Shown here: positions 8,941 to 17,801 of the stretch, piece after piece
Numbering within the stretch: the stretch's first letter is position 1
Layout: every line of letters begins with the position of its first letter
Assembly (NCBI RefSeq): GCF_000423485.1
Contig: NZ_AUIB01000001.1
Span: forward strand, 124,001-188,000
Length of the DNA: 64,000 nucleotides
DNA from: Propionimicrobium lymphophilum DSM 4903
GTDB lineage: Bacteria > Actinomycetota > Actinomycetes > Propionibacteriales > Propionibacteriaceae
Reading direction: 5' to 3'
Position numbers and translations under genes: made by a program
The notes under the pieces: model-generated
What the model was told of the DNA's origin: nothing
Databases searched by the model: none
Seen by the model: only the letters and a program-made list of their open reading frames with translations

Positions 8941-9618
8941 ATGGCCAAGCGAGAATTGGTGTTGAAAGTCACCGACCTAACAAAGAAGTACGGCGATCAC
9001 ATCATCGTCGACGGTTTCAACCTGAAAGTTCACTCCGGCGAGGCGGTTGCCCTGACCGGCCGCAACGGTTCGGGCAAGTCGACGATTCTGCGTTGCCTGA
9101 TCGGCGCCGACCGTCCCAGCGACGGGCGAGTGGAGCTCTTCGGTAACAAGGTGAACGAGGCGGACGCGCAGTTCCGCCAAGACGTCGCCACCGTCGTTGA
9201 CGATCTGGACTTCTTCCCGGACCTCTCGGTGGTGGAACACCTGGACCTCCTGGCCAGGGCCCACGGGCTGGAGGACCCGGACGATCTGGTGGATTCCGTG
9301 CTGGAGGAGGTCAACCTCGTCCCGCAGTCCAGCCAGTTGCCGGGCACGTTGTCTAGCGGCCAGCGTCGCAGGTTGGCGCTCGCCACCGCGTTTGTCCGTC
9401 CCAAAAAGCTGCTGGTTCTCGACGAGCCGGAGCAGCGTCTGGATGTCGAGGGCGTCGCCTGGCTCGGCCAACGTTTGAAGCATGAGGTTTCCAAGGGCCT
9501 TGCGGTCGTCATGGCTAGCCACGAGCCAAGCCTCGTCGAGGCCGTCGGTGCGCGCCTGGTTCGTGTCGGTTCGGACGCGCAGGTCAGTGAGTCTCTGGTG
9601 GAGGACGATGCGCTGTGA
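8941..9618 (+). CDS. ABC transporter ATP-binding protein
   Basis: A single-domain ABC ATPase of 225 residues. Walker A is GRNGSGKST near residue 40, the signature is LSSGQRRRLALA, Walker B is KLLVLDEPEQRLD and the switch histidine is MASHEPS. The Q-loop region is unusual (QDVATVVDDLDFFPDLSV). The C-terminus ends shortly after the H-loop with an acidic tail. It overlaps the next gene by 4 nt, and that gene encodes a polytopic membrane protein, so together they form a two-component ABC system. The direction and substrate of transport are not evident; the pairing with a DUF6297-like protein suggests export or membrane homeostasis (inference). Confidence 0.88.
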   Translation: MAKRELVLKVTDLTKKYGDHIIVDGFNLKVHSGEAVALTGRNGSGKSTILRCLIGADRPSDGRVELFGNKVNEADAQFRQDVATVVDDLDFFPDLSVVEHLDLLARAHGLEDPDDLVDSVLEEVNLVPQSSQLPGTLSSGQRRRLALATAFVRPKKLLVLDEPEQRLDVEGVAWLGQRLKHEVSKGLAVVMASHEPSLVEAVGARLVRVGSDAQVSESLVEDDAL

Positions 9619-11399
9619 GTAAACGTCGCAGGAGGAGGCCGCAGGCTAAGCCTGCAAAGCAGCCCGCGATCGTCCAGCCGTCCGCAGCGGAGATTGAGGC
9701 CGCTAGGGCAGCAGCCATCGCCGAGTACGAGCCGGGCAGTTTCGAGGATGTCGAGGACTACGAGGTTGGCGTCGCCGACGAGCGTTCGCTGATGCTGCTG
9801 ATGCGCGACTGGCGCAAGGGTAGGGCGACCCGAAGCATCTGGGACGCCATCACCAATGGCTACAACGTCGTATTCGCGGTTCTGGTCATCGGCGCGATGC
9901 TGGTCGGCGGAATCATGGAGGCTCAGAACACAGCGGCCGGCTGCACGACCACCGGCTGTAACACGGCGAAGTCGCTGTTTCCTTGGCTGCTGGTATGCGC
10001 CATGACGCTGCTGGCCATCAGCCTTTCAAAGGTTTTCGGCCCGGTGGTCGCGTCTGCGGCCGAGGGGTCTTGGCTGCTCGACGCTCCGATTCGACGCAGC
10101 CGTATTCTGCGCAAGCGTCTGGTCGGCGTGCTCGCGCTGTCGTTCTTTGCCGCCGGCGCTTTGACGCTGCTCATCTGCGTGCTGCTCGGCCTGTCGCTGC
10201 TATCCGCTGCCATCTGGGGTGTGGCGGCCGGGCTCGGCGCCACCGCAGCGACGGCGTTCGCCGCCTCCCAGCAGGGCAGGGATTCCGCTATTTTGTTCAG
10301 CCTGGTTCAGGGTCTGCTGGGCGCCGTTTCGACCGTCGTGCTGCTTGCCGTGATCGCGGTTTCTGTCGGCTGGATCGCCATGCCGCTGGACCCGGAGACG
10401 AGCCTCTCGTCGTCGTACGCCATGCTTGGGGTTGCCGCCGTTGTGCTGGTGATCTTCGTGGTGATCGCGTTCGGCAGGTTAAACCGTTTGCGCAGGGCCC
10501 GTCTGGTCAGCGGCGGCGATCTGCTATCGGGCATGCAGGGCGCCGCGTTCGCGCTGGACTTCTCGCTGATGCGCGACATCTTGGTTGAACGTAAATACCT
10601 GGCGCGCGGCCACGTCAAGCCCAAGCGCGGCAAGGGCATCGGCACCCATGCTGTCGTCTGGCGCGACACCCAGCGTCTGTTGCGCAACCCGATAAACCTG
10701 ATCGTTTTGCTGGTTTCCGCGGTCATTCCCTACGCCACCGAGGCGCTGGGCATGGGTGTCTTCGGCGTGTTGATCTCGGCGCTGATGATGCTTTTCGTGA
10801 TGATCCCGTTCTTCGATTCGCTGCGCGTGCTAACCCGCACCAAGGGCCTGGCGAGGGCATTCCCGATCGGTGACAGCGAGCTGCGTAGCTCGGCCACCGT
10901 CGTCCCCGCGGTGTTGGCGTTCGGCTGGGCAGTAATGGTCATGCCCGCCTTCCTGCTGTCTGCCGAGACGGTCAGCGCGCAGTCCATCGCGCACTCGTTC
11001 CTGCTCGCCCTGATCACTGCGGGCACCGGCTACGTTGCCGCGATCCGCTGGGTGAGCGCTAGGCCGCCGGACTACTCCGCGCCGATGCTTGCCACCGGCA
11101 TGGGCGCACTACCGACGGGCATGATCGTAAACCTGTTGCGCGGCTTCGACATCGTGGCCGTCACCGTCCTGCCCCTGGTCTTCGGACTCAGCCCGTGGAT
11201 CAGCGTCGTCATTTTGGTGATCGCATACTTCATCGCGCGCTCGGGAGGAATGAACACCCAGGAGATGATGGAGCGCCAGGCAGAGGCTAAGAAGGAGCTG
11301 GAGGAGGCCAAGGCGAATTCGACGGCCGAACGCAAGGTCATTTCCAGGTCCGGACGCAAGCCCGGAACGCCGAGGGGCTACACCATCGGGGAGAAGTAA
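9615..11399 (+). CDS. Polytopic membrane protein, DUF6297-like ABC permease partner
   Basis: A 594-residue protein starting with a very basic segment (MSKRRRRRPQAKPAKQP), an acidic linker, and then about 12 hydrophobic helices between residues 75 and 540. The C-terminal tail is charged (EAKKELEEAKANSTAERK) and ends in a basic stretch. It lacks the EAA loop of importers. The layout and the coupling to a small ABC ATPase match the DUF6297 proteins of actinobacteria, which I recall rather than verified. Translation starts at a GTG overlapping the ATPase stop. A bidirectional terminator follows 18 nt after the stop codon. Confidence 0.7.
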   Translation: MSKRRRRRPQAKPAKQPAIVQPSAAEIEAARAAAIAEYEPGSFEDVEDYEVGVADERSLMLLMRDWRKGRATRSIWDAITNGYNVVFAVLVIGAMLVGGIMEAQNTAAGCTTTGCNTAKSLFPWLLVCAMTLLAISLSKVFGPVVASAAEGSWLLDAPIRRSRILRKRLVGVLALSFFAAGALTLLICVLLGLSLLSAAIWGVAAGLGATAATAFAASQQGRDSAILFSLVQGLLGAVSTVVLLAVIAVSVGWIAMPLDPETSLSSSYAMLGVAAVVLVIFVVIAFGRLNRLRRARLVSGGDLLSGMQGAAFALDFSLMRDILVERKYLARGHVKPKRGKGIGTHAVVWRDTQRLLRNPINLIVLLVSAVIPYATEALGMGVFGVLISALMMLFVMIPFFDSLRVLTRTKGLARAFPIGDSELRSSATVVPAVLAFGWAVMVMPAFLLSAETVSAQSIAHSFLLALITAGTGYVAAIRWVSARPPDYSAPMLATGMGALPTGMIVNLLRGFDIVAVTVLPLVFGLSPWISVVILVIAYFIARSGGMNTQEMMERQAEAKKELEEAKANSTAERKVISRSGRKPGTPRGYTIGEK

Positions 11400-11417
11400 A
11401 AACCGAGCTAACAAAGC

Positions 11418-11445
11418 AAAAGGCCCGCCAAGCAGCGGGCCTTTT
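11418..11445. terminator. Bidirectional intrinsic terminator
   Basis: Perfect 11-bp stem AAAAGGCCCGC / GCGGGCCTTTT with a 6-nt loop, with A-run on one side and T-run on the other. It sits between the converging DUF6297-like gene (stop 11399) and menF (stop 11472) and can serve both strands. Confidence 0.92.
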
Positions 11446-11471
11446 AGCGTGCTTATCAATGGGTGTTGAAA

Positions 11472-12719
11472 CTAGATGTTCTCGCGCAGAGCCGATTTGA
11501 TCGGGTTTAGCTTGCTCTCCGTCTCGACAAGTTCGCTGTGCGGGCGAGAATCGGCCATGATGCCGCCGCCTGCATACAGGTGCATCTTCGTCGGGTCCTC
11601 GTCGTCCACCTGGCCACAGCGCAGCGCGAGCGCCCATTCGCCGTCGCCCTGAGTGTCGATCCAGCCGACGGGTCCGGCGTAGCGGCCGCGATCCATGCGC
11701 TCGTTAGCGGCGATGTATTCGCGGGCGACATCCGTCGGGGTGCCACAGACCGCGGCGGTTGGGTGCGCGGCCCTGGCCAGCGAAAGAACGTTGTACTCGG
11801 GGTAGGTTACGCCGCCGATGTCGCTTGCAAGGTGTAGCACGTTCGGCAGACGTAGAACGTAGGGCGCCGAGGGCACGTGCATGCCCTGGAAGTACGGCTT
11901 CAACTGGCGAACAACGGATTCGACGGCGAGCTCATGCTCGTGCAGATCCTTGCTAGAGCTGATCAGTCTCGCAGCCTGGTTTTCGTCGGAGATGTCCTCG
12001 AGTGCCGGGATGGTGCCGGCCAAAATGCGGGAAATGGTCAGCCCGTTGCTACGCATGACGAGCATCTCAGGGGTCGCACCCACCAGGCCGTCAACCATGT
12101 AGTTCCAGCAGCTGGCATAGTTACCGGCCAGTTTTAGCAGCGCCCAGCGGGGGTCGAAAGGCTCGTCGCTGTGGGCGTAAGTCTTGCGCGCAAGCACAAT
12201 CTTTTGCGCGTCCCCGGAGCGGATGAACGCGCGGGCCAGCTTGACCTCCATCATCCACTGGTAGTCGCTCAGAGGGCCCTGCTCGAAGCGCAAATTCTTC
12301 GCTGGCTCCGGCGGGTCCTGGACGGGAGGCAGAGTAGGCGTCACCCGGTCGAAGCCGATCTTAGTGAGCCAGAAGATGCCGTCACGGTGACCGACGATGG
12401 TCTCGGGAACAATTAGAACCGACTTCTGCTTGGTTGCCGCAGGGTCGAATACGAAAGAGCCGATCGCCAGGGGGCCGATGCCGAACGCGCCTGGCATCTC
12501 GGTCTCGTTCTCGATCTTGTCGCGCAGCGTGTTCCACCAGTCTTCGGCCTCTTGCATTGAGTCCGTTTCGATTCTGGTTATCTCGCCGTTTGTGACGAAG
12601 CAGTTTTGTCCACGCCCGAAATACATCCCGTTCGGGCTAAGAAACTTTCGTAGCTTGCCCGGATCCTTGATCTGAATGGTTGAAGCGTGAAGCCTTGATG
12701 AAGCAGGATTAACAAGCAC
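11472..12719 (-). CDS. menF: Isochorismate synthase (MenF-type, chorismate-binding)
   Basis: Converts chorismate to isochorismate, the entry to menaquinone synthesis. A chorismate-utilising enzyme of 415 residues. Visible family features: the lysine general base in DAQKIVLARKTY, ISRILAGTIP, the LHEHELAVESVVRQL segment, HPTAAVCGTPTDVAREYI, YAGPVGWIDTQGDGEWALALR, and the Mg-binding SELVETESKL near the C-terminus. Salicylate and anthranilate synthases share these motifs. The neighbouring men genes favour isochorismate synthase for menaquinone over siderophore synthesis. The start is a GTG at 12719, with a poor ribosome-binding site. It is divergent from the menJ-like gene. Confidence 0.85.
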   Translation of the reverse strand: MLVNPASSRLHASTIQIKDPGKLRKFLSPNGMYFGRGQNCFVTNGEITRIETDSMQEAEDWWNTLRDKIENETEMPGAFGIGPLAIGSFVFDPAATKQKSVLIVPETIVGHRDGIFWLTKIGFDRVTPTLPPVQDPPEPAKNLRFEQGPLSDYQWMMEVKLARAFIRSGDAQKIVLARKTYAHSDEPFDPRWALLKLAGNYASCWNYMVDGLVGATPEMLVMRSNGLTISRILAGTIPALEDISDENQAARLISSSKDLHEHELAVESVVRQLKPYFQGMHVPSAPYVLRLPNVLHLASDIGGVTYPEYNVLSLARAAHPTAAVCGTPTDVAREYIAANERMDRGRYAGPVGWIDTQGDGEWALALRCGQVDDEDPTKMHLYAGGGIMADSRPHSELVETESKLNPIKSALRENI

Positions 12720-12899
12720 CTACTGAACAGTAGTGAAAACTCGCGAAAAATCAACAGATTACGAAAAAGTCGATGATCCGTTTATGTATATCTCCTAGTC
12801 AAATGGGGCTGTCTGTGTGCACCAAGTTGCTGTCGTCGATTCGGGTAGCGTTTAGCTAAGGTTGGAAAGACTCTTTATATAGCTTTAAGGATGGCGAAG

Positions 12900-14210
12900 A
12901 TGAGCGAGCACATCTCAGGGCCAAGGGCATCGAAGCTTGGAGCCGAGCAGGTTAGCGCCGATATGAGCGCGCAGGTCATCGTCGTGGGCGCAGGCCCCGC
13001 CGGTTCCGCCACCGCTGCATTCCTGGCACGATACGGCATCGACGTGCTGTTGGTGGAGAAGTCCAAGTTCCCCCGCGACAAGATCTGTGGCGACGGCCTA
13101 ACCCCGCGCGCGGTTCGAATGCTGAACAGGCTCGGCGTCGACACCAGTGAAGAAGCCGGCTGGACTCATAACGTTGGCCTGCGCGTCTACGGCGGGCGTC
13201 CAGAGCCATTCGACATGCCTTGGCCCGAGCTTTCCAGCTTTCCGAACTACGGAATGGTCTGCCGGCGGGAGGTCTTCGACGACATGCTCGCCGGCCTCGC
13301 CGTCTCTTACGGTGCCAGGCTGATGACGGAATCCCGCGTCGACGGGCCCATCTACGACAAGGACGGGCGGGTTGTTGGTGTCAAAGCCAACGGCCACGAG
13401 CTGCGCGCCCCGATCGTCGTGGGCGCGGACGGTATCTCCGCGAAGCTGGCCACCCGCATGGGCATCAAGCGTAACCCGAAGCGACCGATGGGCGTGGCGG
13501 TTCGCGCCTACTACAAGTCGCCGCTCGCCGAATCCGACTGGATGATCAGCCACCTCGAGCTATGGGACGGCAAACCAGGCCACTCTAGCCTGCTGCCCGG
13601 CTACGGCTGGATCTTCCCCGCGGGCGACGGCGTCTGCAACGTCGGCCTGGGCATGCTCAACTCGTCTCCCGCCTTCGGTAACACCAACTACAAAGAGTTG
13701 ATGGGCAAATGGCTGGCCAGCACCGACCCGGAGTGGGGCTTTAGCGAGGACAACCAGCTCTGCGAGATCAAGGGCGCCGGCCTGCCGATGGCGTTCAACC
13801 GCAAGCCGCACTACCGCGACGGCGTTCTGTTAGTCGGCGACGCCGGTGGCATGGTTAGCCCGTTCAACGGTGAAGGTATCGACTACGCGATGGAGGCCGC
13901 CGAGATCGCCGCCGGCTGCATCGTCGAGGCATTCGGACGAGGCGTCGGCACCGATAATGCCGAGTTGGCGCTTCGTCGATACCCGCAGCTCATGGCCGAC
14001 CACGTCGGTGGGCACTTCAGGCTCGGGACGATCTTCGCCAGGCTGATCGGCGAACCCAAAATCATGCACCTGTGCGTCAAATACGGCCTGCCTCGGCCCG
14101 CGCTGATGAAGCTCGTGCACAAGATGCTCGCCAACCTGACCGTCGACCGCGGCGGAAACTGGGCCGACAAGCTTCTCACATTCCTAGATAAAGCCGTGCC
14201 CAGCGCCTAA
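12900..14210 (+). CDS. menJ: Geranylgeranyl reductase-family flavoprotein, probable menaquinone reductase (MenJ-like)
   Basis: An FAD-dependent reductase of about 436 residues. The N-terminal dinucleotide motif is VIVVGAGPAGSATAAFLAR, followed by EKSKFPRDKICGDGLTPRAV, typical of geranylgeranyl reductase/digeranylglycerophospholipid reductase families. The second FAD motif is VLLVGDAGGMVSPFNGEGIDYAM. In mycobacteria the homologue next to menaquinone genes (MenJ) saturates an isoprene unit of the menaquinone tail, and the context here suggests the same role. AAGGA at 12887-12891 is well placed for the ATG at 12900; the ATG at 12891 lies inside the Shine-Dalgarno, and an ATG at 12963 begins closer to the FAD motif. 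A TAGT-loop terminator follows. Confidence 0.83.
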   Translation: MSEHISGPRASKLGAEQVSADMSAQVIVVGAGPAGSATAAFLARYGIDVLLVEKSKFPRDKICGDGLTPRAVRMLNRLGVDTSEEAGWTHNVGLRVYGGRPEPFDMPWPELSSFPNYGMVCRREVFDDMLAGLAVSYGARLMTESRVDGPIYDKDGRVVGVKANGHELRAPIVVGADGISAKLATRMGIKRNPKRPMGVAVRAYYKSPLAESDWMISHLELWDGKPGHSSLLPGYGWIFPAGDGVCNVGLGMLNSSPAFGNTNYKELMGKWLASTDPEWGFSEDNQLCEIKGAGLPMAFNRKPHYRDGVLLVGDAGGMVSPFNGEGIDYAMEAAEIAAGCIVEAFGRGVGTDNAELALRRYPQLMADHVGGHFRLGTIFARLIGEPKIMHLCVKYGLPRPALMKLVHKMLANLTVDRGGNWADKLLTFLDKAVPSA

Positions 14211-14238
14211 GCAGTTTCCGCATTATCGCGGCAGATTT

Positions 14239-14260
14239 GGCTCGTAGTCGAGCCCTTTTT
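14239..14260 (+). terminator. Intrinsic terminator of menJ; TAGT-loop hairpin family member
   Basis: GGCTCG-TAGT-CGAGCC followed at once by CTTTTT: a compact stem-loop and T-run 28 nt after the menJ-like stop. The TAGT loop closed by C-G pairs is the hallmark shared with the dispersed repeats at 14365, 31578, 38180, 39186 and 56535. Confidence 0.85.
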
Positions 14261-14364
14261 GACGCAATAATTCGGATGACACGTTGCCAGTGACGCAAAG
14301 ACCCGAATCCCACAACCGACAAAACACAACCAGGCCAACCACCACGTCACCGAAAAACAGCGGT

Positions 14365-14459
14365 AACCAAAAAGCTCGTAGTCGAACCTTTTGGTTCCCG
14401 CTAACTAGAGAATTATTAGCGGGTGCAGAAAAGCTCGAGTACGGACTTTTCGGTTCCCA
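14365..14459 (+). repeat. Composite intergenic hairpin repeat, copy A (two tandem hairpins)
   Basis: First hairpin: arms 14365-14378 and 14383-14396 around a TAGT loop (AACCAAAAAGCTCG / CGAACCTTTTGGTT). Second hairpin: arm 14416-14437, loop AGTA, arm ending near 14459. Between them CCCGCTAA (14397-14404) can alternatively pair with TTAGCGGG (14416-14423), so two mutually exclusive folds exist. From about 14371 to 14460 the segment aligns without gaps to 56551-56640, with 13 differences in 90 positions by my hand count. It lies in the 522-nt space between menJ and nuoA. I see no coding signal here. Confidence 0.8.
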
Positions 14460-14536
14460 TTGTTTCTGGCGATGGTCGGGTGTTTAGGTTTCTGAATGCC
14501 AACACAACTGCCCTTTGGTTGTGGCAAATGTATCAA

Positions 14537-14556
14537 CTTAGGGTTGCCTAAGATAT
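14537..14556 (+). promoter_or_regulatory. Candidate DtxR/IdeR-type iron box upstream of the nuo operon
   Basis: TTAGGGTTGCCTAAGATAT at 14538-14556 agrees with 14 of 19 positions of the known DtxR/IdeR consensus (TTAGGTTAGSCTAACCTAA), and the core CTTAGG-GTTG-CCTAAG is a perfect inverted repeat. It sits about 180 nt before the nuoA start. The region from 14557 to 14732 is otherwise non-coding and should carry the operon promoter and leader, though no clear -35/-10 pair stands out. Binding is inferred from sequence resemblance only. Confidence 0.45.
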
Positions 14557-14732
14557 TACTGCAGCTTGCCGAGAAACATCTAAATTGCGGCTACAGTCTT
14601 GTTTCGCTGGTGAAATAATATGACCACAGGCGTACTATTGAACCGTTGTGCCCTTTGAGTTGGATGCAATGAAGCTGACCCGAAGGGGTTTCTCCCGGTA
14701 GATGCCGGGCAGGGTAGATGAAAGGATGGTCG

Positions 14733-15092
14733 ATGAGTCCATACATCCCCATTGTAGGCATGGTTGTGCTGGCCACTTTGTTTGTCGTAGTCATGATCTA
14801 CTTGTCGACGAAGGTTGGTCCTGCCCGCTACAACCTCACCAAATACGATTCTTTCGAGTGCGGTCTTGAGCCGACCCCGCAACCGTCCGGCGGCGCAAGG
14901 TTCTCGGTTAAGTACTACGTGACCGCCATGCTGTTCATTATTTTCGACATCGAGATCGTCTTCCTCTACCCCTGGGCTGTGTCCTTCGACAAGCTCGGGC
15001 TATTTGCGATTATCGAGATGATCTTGTTCGTCGCCGTAGTTTTCGTCGCTTATCTCTACGTCTGGCGCCGTCGTGGCCTGGACTGGGACTAG
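14733..15092 (+). CDS. nuoA: NADH-quinone oxidoreductase subunit A
   Basis: Membrane subunit of proton-pumping complex I, 119 residues with three transmembrane helices. Conserved loop YDSFECGLEP between helices 1 and 2 contains the redox-sensitive cysteine region, and FDIEIVFLYPWAV marks helix 2. The ATG at 14733 is preceded by AAAGGA at 14721-14726, a good distance, so the in-frame ATG at 14718 is rejected. First gene of the fourteen-gene nuoA-N operon, in the canonical order with no insertions. Confidence 0.96.
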   Translation: MSPYIPIVGMVVLATLFVVVMIYLSTKVGPARYNLTKYDSFECGLEPTPQPSGGARFSVKYYVTAMLFIIFDIEIVFLYPWAVSFDKLGLFAIIEMILFVAVVFVAYLYVWRRRGLDWD

Positions 15093-15110
15093 TCGAGCAG
15101 AGAGGTAAAC

Positions 15111-15668
15111 ATGGGTTGGGAAGATAAAATCCCCGCTGGCGTGGCTCTGACCACAGTCGAAACCATCGCCGGATGGATGCGCAAAACCTCCTTCTGGCCG
15201 CTCACCATGGGCCTGGCCTGCTGCGCAATTGAGATGATGCAGTTCGGCGGCCCGCGTCACGACGGTGCCAGATGGGGCATGGAGGTCTTCCGTGCGTCGC
15301 CGCGTCAGGCCGACCTCATGATCGTGGCTGGGCGCGTCCCGCAGAAGCTGGCTCCGGTAGTTCGCCAGATGTGGGATCAGATGCCCAACCCCAAGTGGTC
15401 AATCGCGATGGGTGTCTGCGCCAGTTCGGGCGGCATGTTCAACAACTACGCGGTGGTGCAGGGCGTCGACCACATCATTCCGGTTGACATTTACATTCCC
15501 GGCTGCCCGCCGCGTCCCGACATGCTGATTGACGCCATCTTCAAGCTGCGCAACAGCGAGGTCTACAAGGCGAAGATGGGCGCGCATCGCGAGAAGGAGA
15601 TCGCCGATAACGAGGCAGCTGCGCTGGTCGCGCCGGCGCTGATTGAGCAGAAGGGCTTGATGCGATGA
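15111..15668 (+). CDS. nuoB: NADH-quinone oxidoreductase subunit B
   Basis: Carries the terminal iron-sulfur cluster N2 next to the quinone site in the peripheral arm. It has 185 residues. The tandem cysteines are in [14 protein letters not shown], a further ligand is in [12 protein letters not shown], and the last in [10 protein letters not shown], so all four cluster ligands are present. AGAGGT precedes the ATG. The C-terminal tail ([16 protein letters not shown]) is longer than in E. coli but usual for actinobacteria. Overlaps nuoC by 4 nt (ATGA). Confidence 0.97.
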   Translation: MGWEDKIPAGVALTTVETIAGWMRKTSFWPLTMGLACCAIEMMQFGGPRHDGARWGMEVFRASPRQADLMIVAGRVPQKLAPVVRQMWDQMPNPKWSIAMGVCASSGGMFNNYAVVQGVDHIIPVDIYIPGCPPRPDMLIDAIFKLRNSEVYKAKMGAHREKEIADNEAAALVAPALIEQKGLMR

Positions 15669-16438
15669 CCGCCGACCAGAATCCAGCGGCCGAGAACGAA
15701 ATCGCGCAGCTGAGTCAAGAAGAACAGGCCATTTACGCCACCCACCCGCACCTTCGCGAGCTGTTCGTGGCCAGCGGTCCTGTTACAGACAATCTTTTGG
15801 AGGTTCGCAAGGGCGCATATGGTGATGGTTCCGGCCAGTCCGGCGACACCAGCGGCTTCAACGGCCTGGTTCGCCGCGTCGAACTGGGTGGTGCCTGCGT
15901 CACCCCGCCGTTCGGTGGCTGGTTCGACGACGTCGCTAACCGCATGGCGGAGCTGGTGCCGAACTTCGCAACCCGCGTCAGCGTTTGGCGTGACCAGATC
16001 GTGTTTGTCGTGGATCCGTCGAAGCTCACCGAGCTGGCCAAGCTGTTGCGCGACGACCCGCAGCTGCGCTTCGAGGTCATCATGAACCTGTCCGGCGCGC
16101 ACTACCCGGGCCTGAAGGGCCGCGAGCTGCACGTGGTCTACCACCTACTGTCCATGACCCACAACCGTCGGATCGGTCTCGAGGTGGAGCTACCCGAGGA
16201 CAATCCGCACGTCGATTCGCTCGTGCCGGTCTACCCGATGGCCGACTACGACGAGCGCGAAACCTACGACATGTTCGGCATCGTCTTCGACGGCCACCCC
16301 GGCCTGACTCGCATCCTGATGCCGGACGACTGGGTGGGCCACCCGCAGCGCAAGGATTACCCGCTGGGCGGCATCCCGATCGAATACAAGGGCGCCGTTG
16401 TTCCGCCACCGAATGAGCGCAGGAGCTACCAGGCATGA
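15665..16438 (+). CDS. nuoC: NADH-quinone oxidoreductase subunit C
   Basis: The 30-kDa peripheral-arm subunit, which packs against NuoD. Separate from NuoD here, unlike the fused NuoCD of E. coli. It has 257 residues; the C-terminal signature is [16 protein letters not shown] followed by [19 protein letters not shown]. An N-terminal extension of about 70 residues (acidic, Glu/Gln-rich at the start) precedes the conserved domain, as in other actinobacteria. Coupled to nuoB and nuoD by 4-nt overlaps. Confidence 0.96.
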   Translation: MTADQNPAAENEIAQLSQEEQAIYATHPHLRELFVASGPVTDNLLEVRKGAYGDGSGQSGDTSGFNGLVRRVELGGACVTPPFGGWFDDVANRMAELVPNFATRVSVWRDQIVFVVDPSKLTELAKLLRDDPQLRFEVIMNLSGAHYPGLKGRELHVVYHLLSMTHNRRIGLEVELPEDNPHVDSLVPVYPMADYDERETYDMFGIVFDGHPGLTRILMPDDWVGHPQRKDYPLGGIPIEYKGAVVPPPNERRSYQA

Positions 16439-17778
16439 GTGAAATGAACGAAGACATCTACGCGGCTCCCGGGGAGGCCACCGGCGACGCCACTTACTAT
16501 GTGAACGGCCACGATTGGGACGACGTCATCGCCTCTCAGTCGGAGCGTGCCGACGAGATTATCGTCGTTAACGTCGGTCCGGTTCACCCGTCGACGCACG
16601 GCGTTATGCGTTTTGTGATGGAGCTGGACGGCGAGACCATTCAGTCGATGCGCCCGGGAATCGGATTCCTGCACACAGGCATCGAGAAGAACATGGAGTA
16701 CCGCACCTGGACGCAGGGCAGCGCGTTCGTCACCCGCATGAACTACGTGTCCGGCATCCACAATGAGGCCGTCTACTCGATGGCCGTGGACAAGCTGCTG
16801 GGCATTGACGACAAGATTCCGCGTCGCGGCCAGGACCTGCGTGTTCTGCAGCTCGAGATCAACCGCATCGCGAACCACCTGACCGCCACTGGCGCTAACT
16901 GTTTGGAGCTGGGTGCAACTAGCCCGCAGGAGGTCGGCCTTCGCGAGAGGGAGCGCATTCTGGAGTTCGTCGAGGCCACCACGGGCCTTCGCATGAACAA
17001 CGCATACATCCGTCCGGGCGGAGTTCAGGCGGATCTTCCCGACGACGGCATCGAGCTGCTCGATCAGCTGATCGTCGACATGAAGAACAATCTTCACGAG
17101 ATCGCCGATTACACGCTGGGCAACCCGATCTTCAAGGCGCGTCTGCAAGGCGCTGGCTATCTCGACTTGACCGGCTGCACCATGATGGGCGCCACCGGCC
17201 CGGTGCTGCGCGCCGCTGGCATCCCGTGGGATCTGCGCAAGACGCAGTCGTACCTGACCTACGACCAGTACGATTTCGACGTCTGCTACGAGAACACCTG
17301 CGACGCCTACGGCCGTTTCAAGATTCGCTGCGACGAGATGTATCAGTCGATTCGCATCATCGAGCAGGTTCGCGACGCGCTGGTCGAGACCCGCGGCGAA
17401 CCGTTCCGCGTCGAGGACGAGCGTCTGCACTGGCCGAGCGATCTGACCATCGGCCAGGACGGCCAGGGCAACTCGAACGAGCACATCAAGGAGATCATGG
17501 GGCAGTCCATGGAGGCCTTGATTCACCACTTCAAGAAGGTCACTCAGGGCTTCAAGGTGCCCGCCGGCCAGGTTTATGTGGCCATCGAAGGCCCGTCCGG
17601 CGAGCTGGGCATGCACGTCGTCTCTGACGGCGGCACGAAACCTTACCGCTCGCACATGCGTGACCCAGGGTTCCACCACGTTCAGGCGCTGCCGCTGATG
17701 TGTGAGGGCGGAATGCTCTCCGACATGATCATGGCCGTCGCCTCCATTGACCCGGTTATGGGTGGTGTCGACCGATGA
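16435..17778 (+). CDS. nuoD: NADH-quinone oxidoreductase subunit D
   Basis: The 49-kDa subunit, forming the quinone-binding cavity with NuoB and NuoH. It has 447 residues. The quinone-site histidine loop is [14 protein letters not shown], then [12 protein letters not shown]. The C-terminal region has [17 protein letters not shown] and ends in [10 protein letters not shown], the usual terminus. An N-terminal extension of about 40 acidic residues precedes the domain. Coupled to nuoC and followed by nuoE. Confidence 0.97.
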   Translation: MSEMNEDIYAAPGEATGDATYYVNGHDWDDVIASQSERADEIIVVNVGPVHPSTHGVMRFVMELDGETIQSMRPGIGFLHTGIEKNMEYRTWTQGSAFVTRMNYVSGIHNEAVYSMAVDKLLGIDDKIPRRGQDLRVLQLEINRIANHLTATGANCLELGATSPQEVGLRERERILEFVEATTGLRMNNAYIRPGGVQADLPDDGIELLDQLIVDMKNNLHEIADYTLGNPIFKARLQGAGYLDLTGCTMMGATGPVLRAAGIPWDLRKTQSYLTYDQYDFDVCYENTCDAYGRFKIRCDEMYQSIRIIEQVRDALVETRGEPFRVEDERLHWPSDLTIGQDGQGNSNEHIKEIMGQSMEALIHHFKKVTQGFKVPAGQVYVAIEGPSGELGMHVVSDGGTKPYRSHMRDPGFHHVQALPLMCEGGMLSDMIMAVASIDPVMGGVDR

Positions 17779-17801
17779 GCGCAAATCCGAAGGAGGAAGT
17801 C

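Noticed and set aside
16426-17784. Long open frame (452 codons) antisense to nuoD
   Set aside because: Mirror image of a GC-rich gene; its translation is His/Val/Leu-rich without any domain, and nuoD is certain on the other strand.
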